A stretch of 45,061 bases of DNA from Rubripirellula sp. (lineage in GTDB: Bacteria > Planctomycetota > Planctomycetia > Pirellulales > Pirellulaceae), in contig JAPKCI010000026.1 in assembly GCA_028823035.1 (NCBI GenBank), positions 1 to 45,061 on the forward strand, given 5' to 3'. Position numbers and translations under genes: made by a program. The notes beneath the pieces are model-generated. The model had not been told where the DNA came from and ran no database searches. It saw only the letters and a list, made by a program, of their open reading frames with translations. Shown here piece after piece: positions 6,899 through 16,114 of this stretch (within the stretch, counting starts at the first letter, position 1; each line of letters begins with the position of its first letter).

Positions 6899-9034
6899 AT
6901 GCAGTCCAAATCGCATTTATCGATAGATCTTGAACTCGAAGACTTTCAACGTCTTGGTGTCCGTCCCGACGAGACGCGGCTAACGGTGATACGTCGGGCG
7001 GCTTCGCAGACGTCGCGGGCACTTGCGGAGAGGCAACTGAGTGCACCTTCGGCGACGGCAGCGCTTCAGCTTTCCAGAGTCACGACTTCTGCCTACCGGT
7101 TGTTGGATCCACGTCAGCGCGGAGATGTTCAACAGCGGATTCACGTAGGGCGGATCTTGCCCACCGTGTTGATGTGGGCCGGGCAAACCAAGTTTCAAAA
7201 TCAGCAGGGCGTTGTTCGCAAGTCTTCGATTGGTGGTGTTGGAATATCCCGACAGGATAACTCTGCTAATCAGGATTCGGGCATGCTGTTTCGGGGTGGG
7301 GGATTGAGTGAAGCTGATCTCATCGAATTAATGGAGTTGGATACAACACCACTGCTGGCTGGCCAACCAGCGTGGACGCAGAGCCTGAGCGATGGTGACT
7401 TGCTTGGACGAAGCCAATTTATGCGACGATGGAATCGCGTGAAAGGAACGTTGTTGAGTCGCTGGGTTGTGCTTGGTTTGAGTGGTCTGTTGTTGGGGTT
7501 ACTGCTCGGCCTTGTTCGCTATCGGCATGGGAAAGATCCAACGGTCAACGAAGCCGCCGATCAAATCGAAGCCGCCGATCAAATCGCTGTGCTAGATAAC
7601 AGTTCGATCGTCGCCAGAGAGGCTTTGTCAGGATCGTTCGATAAGTCAACCAATCCCGAAATTGATTCAGAACAATTCGGACCCATTGGCACCGAACTGA
7701 ACTCGGTGAAAGGTTCGGAATTGGAGATTGCCAATCCATTTGCGACGGATGCGCCGAGTGTGAGCGACGCCATTATATGGGATGCCACTTCCGAAGCGAT
7801 GTTCGATTTGGAAAGCCCTGTCGTGGTTTCACGCACCACGACAACGCCTTCGGCTGATAACGTGGCCAGTGTGCCACGATCTGAGAACGATCGGTCGGAG
7901 CTGTCAGAATCCGGTTTTTTACCCGACCCATTTGCCCGGGAGTCTGCATCAGCTAAAGCTGATTTCGAGCAACTTGATAATCGCGGCGGCGATTTGTCAG
8001 GTCCCGCGATGACCTCGTCGAATATCGGTCACGGCAATCTGCAGGGTGGGCCAGATACGGGTGGGAAGGGTAATCAACGGGATGTGACTTCAGGCGAAAG
8101 TCAGCAACCGATTCCAATCGCAACGGCTGTGGACGAGGCTCGAACGCAGATCCTGTTGTTGGATCCTACCTTGATGCGACGAATTACCGTTGAGAGTATT
8201 CCGCTGCGTCTCATTGCTCTCGAAAGAATGCAGCAGAATTTTGTACCTGATTCCGCAGAATACTGGACTGTGTCTTTGATGTTGGCAGAAAATGCCTGGT
8301 TGACAGAGGATGCTTCAAAAGTCGGCAACCGGTTGTCAGATCTGCAAGTACACTATGAATTTGTACTGTATTCAATCTTGTCTGAGACTTATCTAAAGGC
8401 AAATGATCCATCTTCATTACCAGAAATACAGATGCGTCTTCTTGCTAACGGTTTAGCTTTGATTGACCGGCTACTGAGTGCAGAAGAATTTCAGCTTGCG
8501 ACACAGGTTTTCGCTTCCGTTGAACCACTCACCGAGGTGTTGAAAGACAAGCTCGCCGCCGGGTATCTCAAAGAGTATTCGCGAACAATTTTGCAGACGG
8601 AACGTCTGCAGGAAAACGAGAAACGGTTGCTGGCAAGTAACACGGAGACTTGGTCCAAAGGAAATACTGGACTGCTGGGACGTTACTACTGTCTGGTACT
8701 GCGACGTTGGGATCAAGGTTTGGGTTGGCTATGCGATGCAGCTGATTCTCGAATCGCGTCGGCAGCCAAGCAGGAGTTTGCCCTGCAGGCTGACGCATCA
8801 GCGGATGAACTGATTGCTATGGCGAGACGCTGGATTTTCAATGCCTCAAAAACATCCGGAACTGCGATGTATTCCATGCGACTGCATGCGATCTCGTTGG
8901 TAAGGCGCGCGATGGAAATCACGACTGAGTCTCAAAGGCTGGAACTTGATGTTGAGCTTCAGGCAATGATCGAAGTTTTGCCTGCCCATTTGCAGAGAGT
9001 AGCCTCGGATAATGTCAGTGAAGAGTCGCAATGA
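6899..9034 (+). CDS. Large single-span membrane protein with J-like N-terminus, function unknown
   Basis: A 711-residue protein. I chose ATG 6899; a TTG at 6881 is in frame but less likely. Residues about 14-85 resemble the degenerate J-like segment seen in planctomycete proteins, with a helix pair and an AYRLLDP-x-QRGDVQQR ending but no HPD motif. A single transmembrane helix spans about 189-207 (LSGLLLGLLLGLV). The region 210-400 is acidic, Ser/Asp-rich and probably disordered. The last 310 residues (about 400-711) are helical and could form an all-alpha extracytoplasmic or cytoplasmic domain. Topology is unclear from sequence. No catalytic motif was found. An exact 18-base duplication at 7550-7585 adds six residues. 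The family is not recognised. Confidence 0.7.
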   Translation: MQSKSHLSIDLELEDFQRLGVRPDETRLTVIRRAASQTSRALAERQLSAPSATAALQLSRVTTSAYRLLDPRQRGDVQQRIHVGRILPTVLMWAGQTKFQNQQGVVRKSSIGGVGISRQDNSANQDSGMLFRGGGLSEADLIELMELDTTPLLAGQPAWTQSLSDGDLLGRSQFMRRWNRVKGTLLSRWVVLGLSGLLLGLLLGLVRYRHGKDPTVNEAADQIEAADQIAVLDNSSIVAREALSGSFDKSTNPEIDSEQFGPIGTELNSVKGSELEIANPFATDAPSVSDAIIWDATSEAMFDLESPVVVSRTTTTPSADNVASVPRSENDRSELSESGFLPDPFARESASAKADFEQLDNRGGDLSGPAMTSSNIGHGNLQGGPDTGGKGNQRDVTSGESQQPIPIATAVDEARTQILLLDPTLMRRITVESIPLRLIALERMQQNFVPDSAEYWTVSLMLAENAWLTEDASKVGNRLSDLQVHYEFVLYSILSETYLKANDPSSLPEIQMRLLANGLALIDRLLSAEEFQLATQVFASVEPLTEVLKDKLAAGYLKEYSRTILQTERLQENEKRLLASNTETWSKGNTGLLGRYYCLVLRRWDQGLGWLCDAADSRIASAAKQEFALQADASADELIAMARRWIFNASKTSGTAMYSMRLHAISLVRRAMEITTESQRLELDVELQAMIEVLPAHLQRVASDNVSEESQ
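7550..7585 (+). repeat. Perfect 18-bp tandem duplication inside a CDS
   Basis: GAAGCCGCCGATCAAATC occurs twice with no spacer (7550-7567 and 7568-7585). It encodes a six-residue repeat EAADQI-EAADQI just after the transmembrane helix of the 711-residue protein. The perfect identity suggests recent slippage. Confidence 0.9.
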
Positions 9035-9316
9035 CGAGCAGAGCTGGTTGCAGAGGATACAGGATTGGGACTCGGATTTGGTTGCTCTGTCAGACGTGGG
9101 ATGGATCTTGCAAAACGGCATGCATTCGAAACGCTGAACAGCCGTTGTCCATTCCCTCAGCAGAAAATCACGAATGCGGACTGTCGAAACAGTGGAATTC
9201 ATTGGTTTTGCGGATCTTGCCTTGAATGACTTGAATTTCCTTTATTCGAGTTCCCGATCTGTCCATCGCGCTACAATGACACAATCGCACAGGCACACCA
9301 CTCAAGGACTGAATGT

Positions 9317-10741
9317 ATGAAGGCCATTCTGGCAGCACCCCAGCCGACCACTTTTCAAGCTCTACTCGATAGCGGCTGGGAATCAAAAACGGTCAAGCAA
9401 GAGGTTCGTGATAATTTCACGCGGATGTTGGCTGCTGGCGACGAACTTTTTCCCGGGATTGTCGGCTACGATAATACGGTGATCCCCGAAATTAATCTGG
9501 CCCTGCTGGCTGGACATGACATGTTGTTTCTCGGTAAAAAAGGTCAGGCAAAGAGTCGCATCATGCGGATGCTGACTCGATTTCTTGACGTGTGGATACC
9601 GTACATCGATCATCCCGATCTTCCGATTCACGAAGATCCAACTCGCCCCATCTCATCGCTGGGGCGACGCATCGTGGCAGAGCAGCAATCTCAGGATGTC
9701 AAGATTGCCTGGTGGCATCGGGACGAACGCTATGCTGAACGACTGAGCCCCGGAACCAAATTCGCCGACATTATCGGCGAGATTGACCCGGCAAAGTTGA
9801 CTGGTGGCGTCAGCATGAGTTCAGAGGAGGCATTGTCGTTCGGGCTGATACCCCGCATGCACCGCGGCATCTTTGCAATGAACGAACTGCCAGAACTTGA
9901 TGATCTGGTTCAGGTCGGGTTGTTCAATATTTTGGAGGAACGAGACGTCCAGATTCGCGGCTACCCGATCCAATTCGATTTGGACTTGATGATCCTCTTC
10001 TCTGCCAATCCATCGACATACAATCGTAGCGGTAAGGTGATTCCCCAGTTGAAAGATCGTATTGGGACAATCGTCCAGACGCATTACCCCGAGGAACGTG
10101 ATCAGGGAATCCAGATCCTGCAACAGGAATTGGGTGACCAGTTGGAGGGTGAGTATCCGGTGGTCGTTCCTTACTTCATATACCAGATTGTGGAAGAGAT
10201 CACGAATCAGGCACGTCAGAGCAAGTACATCGATCAGGATTCGGGAGTGTCTGCCCGTTTTTCGTTAGCCAATTTTCGAACCTTGATCGCTTCGGCACGG
10301 CATCGGGGTATTATCCACGATGAACGACCGGCGGCCCCTCGCATCAGTGACTTTGGTCACTTGCATTCCAGTTCGCTGGGAAAACTGGAACTTGATCTGA
10401 TGGGAACCCACCAGATGAGTGAACGGCAGGTTTTGGAAGTTGTCACAGCTGAGGCGATCAAAATTGTGTTCAACGAATACGTTGAGGAACATGGCCTCGG
10501 TGCCATTGCTGAAATTTTTCGTGGCGGCGTTCGCGTTGAAGTTGGTGATTTGTTGCCCAGTTGTGAATACGCCGAACGCTTGAAAAATGTCCCTCCAGCC
10601 TGGGACATGGCTTTTGAGGTCAACGCGAGCGAAAGTGAGGCTGTTCGAGCCAGTTGTGTCGAGTTTGTCTTGGCAGGTTTGTATAGCATGGAACGGATCA
10701 GTCGCAGTCAGCGTCATGGCAAGATTGAATATGAATTCTGA
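9317..10741 (+). CDS. MoxR/magnesium-chelatase-like AAA+ ATPase
   Basis: A 474-residue cytoplasmic AAA+ protein. The P-loop is GKKGQAKS at 73-80, with Ala where most have Gly. Walker B appears as [13 protein letters not shown] at 184-196, where Asn-Glu replaces the usual Asp-Glu. Sensor 1 is [13 protein letters not shown] at about 227-239, and DRIGT follows at 247-251. This combination matches the magnesium-chelatase ChlI-like/MoxR branch that is usually encoded beside a VWA protein. The next gene is such a protein and overlaps by 11 bases. The pair probably uses ATP hydrolysis to remodel a client or insert a metal; no chelatase H subunit or tetrapyrrole gene is nearby, so chlorophyll-type metallation is unlikely. 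The client is unknown. Confidence 0.85.
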   Translation: MKAILAAPQPTTFQALLDSGWESKTVKQEVRDNFTRMLAAGDELFPGIVGYDNTVIPEINLALLAGHDMLFLGKKGQAKSRIMRMLTRFLDVWIPYIDHPDLPIHEDPTRPISSLGRRIVAEQQSQDVKIAWWHRDERYAERLSPGTKFADIIGEIDPAKLTGGVSMSSEEALSFGLIPRMHRGIFAMNELPELDDLVQVGLFNILEERDVQIRGYPIQFDLDLMILFSANPSTYNRSGKVIPQLKDRIGTIVQTHYPEERDQGIQILQQELGDQLEGEYPVVVPYFIYQIVEEITNQARQSKYIDQDSGVSARFSLANFRTLIASARHRGIIHDERPAAPRISDFGHLHSSSLGKLELDLMGTHQMSERQVLEVVTAEAIKIVFNEYVEEHGLGAIAEIFRGGVRVEVGDLLPSCEYAERLKNVPPAWDMAFEVNASESEAVRASCVEFVLAGLYSMERISRSQRHGKIEYEF

Positions 10742-12467
10742 GAAACCAACGAACAGTAAAGAAGGTCTTTATCGGCCAGGCGGCGTGATTCATGCCTATC
10801 AGAAATATGACCCGGCTCAGTTTCCCCCACCGTCTCAGCCACCACCCGACTTGGTGTCACCTGCATTTGAACATGCGATGATGCATGGGAATTACCAGGA
10901 ACTGACCGAGGAAGAGTTGGCAAGAGCAGTCCGACTTGACCCCAGTCAGATTGCTGGCATGGGACCGAGTCTAGACATGCTTCGCGCGATGCTCGAGGAA
11001 CGAAAGAGAAAGATCCTCGCAACCTATGAAGCGAAGAGCGTTCAGAAGAAGGCTAGAAAAGCATTTCGCAGTGCGGCCCAGAATATTCGCGTGCCGCAGA
11101 AGTTTGAAAAGACTTTCCGGGAAGCGATCGTTCATGAACAACCTTACATGATTGAACGGTTGTGGTACCGAGCGGACGACGATTCCAGTCCATTAGCACG
11201 CGGTTTGTTGCAGGTTGGTCAGCGGATGATCGACAAACACAACATCGAAGAGTTGGGAAGCAAATATGCCTTCACCGGCATCGAGTCGATGTCAATTGAC
11301 AAAGCACTTGAGGTCAAAGAAGAACTTGAGAAAATTGATGAACTGCTGAAGCAAATTGAACAGGCTGCCAAGACTGCTCAGATCGGAATCATCGACATGG
11401 ACCTGCTCGGTGAATTTGCACAACCGAGTGATATGCAGCAACTCAATGAAATGCGAACGCAGGTTGAAAATCTGATTCGGGAGCAGGCCGAGAGGCAGGG
11501 GTTGGAAAAAGACCCCGGAAAACAGGGGGCATTTCGTCTCACACCACAAGCCTATCGTGTCTTTCAAGGGAGACTGTTGGAGCGGATTTTTAGCGAACTA
11601 CAGCCGTCCCGAAGTGGCCGCCATGAAGGCGATGTTGTCGGTGAAGGTGCGGTGGAACTTCAACAGACCAAGCCTTACGAATTTGGGGACAGTGTCGCGA
11701 ACATCGATTTGCCACAAACAGTGATCAATGCCCTGCTACGTCAGGGTGATACCCGCCCCATCCGCTTGCGTGGTGAGGACATCGAAGTTCACAAGACGCG
11801 GAACCATCCCAAGTGCGCGACCTGTGTGGTCATGGATATGAGTGGTTCCATGCGGTATGACGGACAGTACGTCAACGTGAAAAGGATGGCTTTGGCTTTG
11901 CAGGGGTTGATTCAAACCGAGTACCCAGGTGATTTCCTGAGGTTTGTCGAAATGTACACCTTCGCCAAACTGCGTGCGCCAGGTGAGATCATCAACATGA
12001 TGCCAAAGCCGGTCACGATCCACGATCCATGGGTTCAGTTATGGGCCGACATGAGTGATCCAAATATCAGTGAACAAGAAATCCATCCTCACTTCACTAA
12101 CATCCAACACTCGTTGCAACTTGCGCGACAAAACCTCGTTAATTGCGATACCCCGAATCGACAGGTTGTGTTGATCACTGATGGTTTGCCAACCGCTCAT
12201 TTTGAGGATGAAAAGCTTTTCATGTTGTATCCGCCCGATCCCAGAACGGAACAGGCAACGATGCGCGAGGCGATGTTGTGCAGCAAGAACAACATCACGA
12301 TCAATATTTTCTTAATTCCGAGTTCGTCGCAAAGTCAGGAGGACATACGCTTTGCACACCGGTTGGCTCAGACGACCAAGGGCAGAGTGTTTTTCACCAG
12401 TGGTCGCAATCTTGACCGATTCGTTTTATGGGATTACGTCCAGAATCGGCGGGATATCATCGCTTGA
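10731..12467 (+). CDS. VWA-domain protein, partner of the MoxR-like ATPase
   Basis: A 578-residue protein. Its C-terminal half is a von Willebrand A domain with an intact MIDAS, DMSGSM at 369-374, and further on the LITDG strand typical of the fold. The N-terminal half is charged and helical, with coiled-coil-like [15 protein letters not shown] at about 200-214. I chose ATG 10731, which overlaps the ATPase gene by 11 bases; in-frame ATG 10716 is possible. VWA partners of MoxR ATPases bind metal-dependent ligands and act as substrate adaptors, like BchD/ChlD in Mg chelatase. There is no signal peptide, so the protein is cytoplasmic. The overlap with the ATPase gene implies translational coupling and a stable complex. 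Confidence 0.85.
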   Translation: MNSEKPTNSKEGLYRPGGVIHAYQKYDPAQFPPPSQPPPDLVSPAFEHAMMHGNYQELTEEELARAVRLDPSQIAGMGPSLDMLRAMLEERKRKILATYEAKSVQKKARKAFRSAAQNIRVPQKFEKTFREAIVHEQPYMIERLWYRADDDSSPLARGLLQVGQRMIDKHNIEELGSKYAFTGIESMSIDKALEVKEELEKIDELLKQIEQAAKTAQIGIIDMDLLGEFAQPSDMQQLNEMRTQVENLIREQAERQGLEKDPGKQGAFRLTPQAYRVFQGRLLERIFSELQPSRSGRHEGDVVGEGAVELQQTKPYEFGDSVANIDLPQTVINALLRQGDTRPIRLRGEDIEVHKTRNHPKCATCVVMDMSGSMRYDGQYVNVKRMALALQGLIQTEYPGDFLRFVEMYTFAKLRAPGEIINMMPKPVTIHDPWVQLWADMSDPNISEQEIHPHFTNIQHSLQLARQNLVNCDTPNRQVVLITDGLPTAHFEDEKLFMLYPPDPRTEQATMREAMLCSKNNITINIFLIPSSSQSQEDIRFAHRLAQTTKGRVFFTSGRNLDRFVLWDYVQNRRDIIA

Positions 12468-12487
12468 ACTGTCTTGCGGATCGCTGA

Positions 12488-12742
12488 TCAGACGGTCTTC
12501 GTCGTTTGATGAAAACCGATCCAGAAAATGATGGTTGAAAGCCCAAAGCCAACCAATGACGTCAATAACTTTCCACGGTTGGAATCCCATGAACCGGAAT
12601 CTGGTGCCCACCCTTGATCCTGCAGATTCAAACCGAGAGCATGACAGAACAAAACCAGAGAAGCGATTCCAATCAGGCCACCAGCTACGCTTAAAATTGC
12701 TCCGCGCAACCAAGGATGTGAATTTGTTTGAGGATTACTCAT
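12488..12742 (-). CDS. Small two-helix membrane protein, function unknown
   Basis: An 84-residue protein with two hydrophobic helices: residues about 13-35 (AILSVAGGLIGIASLVLFCH) and 60-78 (LLTSLVGFGLSTIIFWIGF). A polar Gly/Asp/Ser loop joins them. Its ATG (12742-12740) directly abuts the TAA stop of rsgA, so it is the last gene of the ftsH-rsgA operon and is probably translated by re-initiation. This position and the two clear helices make it more credible than a chance frame. No family is recognised. As a neighbour of ftsH it could be an FtsH-linked membrane peptide, but that is speculation. Confidence 0.6.
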   Translation of the reverse strand: MSNPQTNSHPWLRGAILSVAGGLIGIASLVLFCHALGLNLQDQGWAPDSGSWDSNRGKLLTSLVGFGLSTIIFWIGFHQTTKTV

Positions 12743-13867
12743 TTATCTCTCTTCGCTCATCAGGTCGCCTTCTAATAGATGGCAATAGGCATCGTAGCGA
12801 CGTGCATCAATCCGCCCATCGGCCACAGCGTGCTTCACGGCACACTCATCTTCGCTCAGGTGCAAGCAGTCGGGATAGCGACACGCACTGACGTAGGGGC
12901 GGAGATCAGGCATCAAGCCGGCGACTTCACTAGCAGAGATGTCCCAGAGTTGGAATTGCCGTATGCCAGGTGTATCAAACACGGCTCCCCCATCCTGCAT
13001 GGGAATCAATTTCGCTGCTGTCGTGGTATGCCGTCCTTTGTCGTTGTCTTGACTGACCTTTGCTACAGCGAGACCGAGTCCCGGTTGAATCGCATTCAGT
13101 AAACTGCTTTTGCCGACACCACTCTGGCCAGCGAGAGCTGTTTGCTTGCCTTTCAGGAGGCAACGAAGGTAGTCGATATTAACGCCGGTTTCAGCCGAGG
13201 TCATCAAAACCCGGAAACCCATGGCTGCATAGACGCCCAGCATGGGTTGCAGCGAGACGCTATCGACAAGGTCAATTTTGTTGATGACGACGACTGGTTG
13301 CAGATCGCATTGTTGAGCCGTGAGCAGAAAACGATCAATCAAGGCTGGTTTTAGACCAGGTTCCGCTGCACTGGTAATGATTAGCAAGTAGTCGACGTTG
13401 GCGACAAGAATGTGTTGTTGACCACGACTGGTACGACTGATAACACCTCGTCTCGGTTTGACCTGTTCAATCATGCCATCAAGGGTCGATGCGGCACGAA
13501 TCAACACATGGTCACCAGCGACCACCGCACTCCGCTGTTCGATGCTGAGAGATTTCAGCACCTGCCTCACCACGCACTCATAAAGTTGGCCATCATCCGC
13601 GAGTACGCGGCTTTTTAAACCGTGGGCACTGACAACTCTGCCGGAGATCAGATTGCCGGAGTGAGTGTCATGTTCGTTCCGTTCCGTTGACTGAACCGTT
13701 CGTTTGCGGGTCAGGTCCCCCTTGCCGCTGACTCGCTCGCCCTGTGAGATATCTGCCAAACTGTCGGCGTCGCCCGTCCGAAATTGTTGCGTCAGGTCCC
13801 CTTTTCGGACACGTCCCTGATAGTTTTTGCGAAAGTCAGTTCGCTGTTTTTGACGCTTCTTCCCCAT
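12743..13867 (-). CDS. rsgA: Ribosome small-subunit-dependent GTPase A
   Basis: A 374-residue circularly permuted GTPase that helps mature the 30S subunit. It shows an OB-fold region, then G4 NKIDLV (about 196-201), G1 GQSGVGKSS (247-255), a switch-like [10 protein letters not shown] and G3 DTPG. It ends in the zinc knuckle Cys329-x4-Cys334-x-His336-x5-Cys342. I chose ATG at 13867 because the N-terminus [15 protein letters not shown] is the conserved start of planctomycete and chlamydial-type RsgA; an earlier GTG at 13969 would overlap ftsH. The N-terminal 70 residues are basic and carry two GDLT motifs. The gene lies 49 bases after ftsH on the same strand. Confidence 0.93.
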   Translation of the reverse strand: MGKKRQKQRTDFRKNYQGRVRKGDLTQQFRTGDADSLADISQGERVSGKGDLTRKRTVQSTERNEHDTHSGNLISGRVVSAHGLKSRVLADDGQLYECVVRQVLKSLSIEQRSAVVAGDHVLIRAASTLDGMIEQVKPRRGVISRTSRGQQHILVANVDYLLIITSAAEPGLKPALIDRFLLTAQQCDLQPVVVINKIDLVDSVSLQPMLGVYAAMGFRVLMTSAETGVNIDYLRCLLKGKQTALAGQSGVGKSSLLNAIQPGLGLAVAKVSQDNDKGRHTTTAAKLIPMQDGGAVFDTPGIRQFQLWDISASEVAGLMPDLRPYVSACRYPDCLHLSEDECAVKHAVADGRIDARRYDAYCHLLEGDLMSEER

Positions 13868-13916
13868 GGGATTTAGTACGTCCGCAGCGTGTGAGTGTGA
13901 TTCTTCAAGGTCCTCG

Positions 13917-15986
13917 TCACCGCTGTTGATTCTGGTTTGTGACAACATCTGGCTTCGGATCAGCGTCACTGTCCGGGGCGAGTGTTTGTGCCGCCTCAGC
14001 TTTGTCTGATTGTAACCGTGACTGGATTGAGGGACCGATCAACTCCGTCAAATCGGCTTCTCCGAGTTCTTCATGTTCCAGCAATGCACGCGTGATAGTC
14101 TCAAGATCGTTCCGATGTTCCCGGAGCAGTTGTTCGGCCTTCTGATCCGCTTCCAGCAGGATCCGTCCGACTTCTTCGTCAATGAGTTCTTGCGTATGTT
14201 CACTGAACTGACGCGTCTGGTGGATTTCCCGTCCCAAGAACGGGTCCTCGTCACTGGTCTTGTAGCTGACAGGACCAATTTTGGGACTCATACCCCAGTG
14301 GGTAACCATCTTTCTGGCAATGCTTGTCGCGCGTTCAAGATCATTTTCTGCTCCCACACAGGTTTCGTTGTAGATGATGTGTTCAGCAGCCCGCCCGCCC
14401 AGTAGCACAACCAACTGATGATCCAGTTCTTGTTTGCTGATACTCAGACGATCCTCGTTGGGGACATACTGTGTCACACCAAGAGCACGACCACGGGGAA
14501 TAATGGTAACTTTGTGGACCACATGAGCACCATCCAGATACCAAGCGGTCAGGGTATGGCCTGCTTCGTGATAGGCGGTCTTCTCCTTCTCGCTGTCCTG
14601 CAGCACTTCTTCCCGCTTGGCGCCCATGAGAATCTTGTCACGAGCGTGATCAAAGTCACTCATGTCAACGATTTTCTTGTCATTTCTTGCGGCCCACAAA
14701 GCAGCCTCATTAACCATGTTTCGAATGTCGGCACCGGTTAGTCCAACCGTACCAGCCGCCAGTCGCTTGAGGTCAACATCATCTGCCAGCGGTACGTCGC
14801 GAACGTGTACCTTAAAGATTGCCTCGCGCCCTTTCATGGTGGGACGACCGACTGCGATGTGCCGATCGAATCTTCCAGGACGTAGTAAGGCGGGGTCCAG
14901 TACGTCTGGTCGGTTGGTCGCTGCCACAACGATCACAGCTTGGTTTCCTGCGAAGCCGTCCATCTCGCCCAGAATCTGATTCAACGTCTGTTCGCGTTCG
15001 TCATGTCCGCCTCCCAGCCCAGCGCCACGCTGTCGCCCCACCGCGTCGATTTCGTCAATGAAGATGATAGCGGGACTTTGTTCTTTGGCAGTTTTGAAGA
15101 GGTCACGTACACGGCTTGCACCGACGCCAACAAACATCTGGATGAACTCACTACCGTTCACCGAGAAGAATGGTACTCCTGCTTCGCCAGCCACAGCACG
15201 AGCCAACAAAGTCTTTCCCGTGCCGGGAGGGCCATTGAGCAACACTCCTTTGGGGACGCGTCCGCCGAGTTTCTGGAATTTGTCTGGCGTTTTCAGAAAG
15301 TCAACAATTTCCTGCAAGTCGGCTTTGACTCCTTCAAGGCCCGCAACATCATCAAACGTGACCATTTTATCGTTGGCTTCGAAACGCTTGGCGGGGCTCT
15401 TGCTGAATCCAGACAGGAAACCTCCCCCCATGATGTCACTTTTCGTTCGCCGCAACATCATGAACAGGAAGAATAGAATCGCCAGTGGCAAGCCTATCAA
15501 CGCGATGAAGTATATGATCTGCTGCGTGTTGTCAGGTTCGAGGTAGGTATATTCAACGCCTTCGGCTTTCAGTTGCTTTTCAAGCTGCACGGCTGAACCA
15601 GCGTCAGTCGAACGGTTAAAGTAGAACTTTTTCAGTAACTTCTTCTCGTCTTCGGTTGTCTTGTCCTTTCCACCGGAGTCGGCGTCTTTTTTAGACTCGC
15701 TCGCGGGTTTTTCAGACTCGCTCCCGGGTGTGGCGGGAGCCATGGGGCGTGTCTTGAAGTTTCCATACACCCTCCGATCGCCAATGCTGACATCGGCAAC
15801 ATTACCCCGCGTCAATTCCTTTTGGAAAAAGCTGGCCGAGATGGTGGAAAGGTCTTCACCACGATTGTAGAAAAGCAGGACGACCGAACCTGCCAAGAGC
15901 AGGGCGATGATCAGAGAGTTGTTCCCTCGCCGATTTTCCTGCGGCTCCGGGGTTGGCGTTTCGTTTTTCTCGGACTTCTTATCCAT
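13917..15986 (-). CDS. ftsH: ATP-dependent zinc metalloprotease FtsH
   Basis: A 689-residue membrane protease of the AAA family. It has two transmembrane helices, at about 24-40 and 157-177, flanking a periplasmic domain with a Ser/Lys/Glu-rich low-complexity segment (about 85-117). The AAA module shows Walker A GPPGTGKT at 252-259, Walker B IIFIDE at 307-312 and the second region of homology with [20 protein letters not shown]. The zinc site HEAGH lies at 473-477 and the third ligand Asp in the [10 protein letters not shown] segment. It degrades unassembled membrane proteins and short-lived regulators at the inner membrane. It is the first gene of a minus-strand run with rsgA and a small membrane protein. 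Confidence 0.96.
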   Translation of the reverse strand: MDKKSEKNETPTPEPQENRRGNNSLIIALLLAGSVVLLFYNRGEDLSTISASFFQKELTRGNVADVSIGDRRVYGNFKTRPMAPATPGSESEKPASESKKDADSGGKDKTTEDEKKLLKKFYFNRSTDAGSAVQLEKQLKAEGVEYTYLEPDNTQQIIYFIALIGLPLAILFFLFMMLRRTKSDIMGGGFLSGFSKSPAKRFEANDKMVTFDDVAGLEGVKADLQEIVDFLKTPDKFQKLGGRVPKGVLLNGPPGTGKTLLARAVAGEAGVPFFSVNGSEFIQMFVGVGASRVRDLFKTAKEQSPAIIFIDEIDAVGRQRGAGLGGGHDEREQTLNQILGEMDGFAGNQAVIVVAATNRPDVLDPALLRPGRFDRHIAVGRPTMKGREAIFKVHVRDVPLADDVDLKRLAAGTVGLTGADIRNMVNEAALWAARNDKKIVDMSDFDHARDKILMGAKREEVLQDSEKEKTAYHEAGHTLTAWYLDGAHVVHKVTIIPRGRALGVTQYVPNEDRLSISKQELDHQLVVLLGGRAAEHIIYNETCVGAENDLERATSIARKMVTHWGMSPKIGPVSYKTSDEDPFLGREIHQTRQFSEHTQELIDEEVGRILLEADQKAEQLLREHRNDLETITRALLEHEELGEADLTELIGPSIQSRLQSDKAEAAQTLAPDSDADPKPDVVTNQNQQR

Positions 15987-16114
15987 TTCCTGCCTTTATG
16001 GGCGTTGCTGGTTTTTGGATGGCTCCGCCTATGACGGAAATCCATCAAGACCCCTGAACCGCTTTTCGCAGCTTTGGAACCTTCACTGATTGTAGTGGTT
16101 TGCGACGAAAGTGA

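Noticed and set aside
9031-9225. 64-residue plus-strand frame overlapping the end of the 711-residue protein gene as ATGA
   Set aside because: The overlap is gene-like, but the sequence is rich in Cys/Trp/Arg without pattern and has no hydrophobic or domain feature; probably chance.
13868-13969. Longer RsgA starting at GTG 13969
   Set aside because: It would overlap ftsH by 53 bases, and the conserved RsgA N-terminus begins at 13867.
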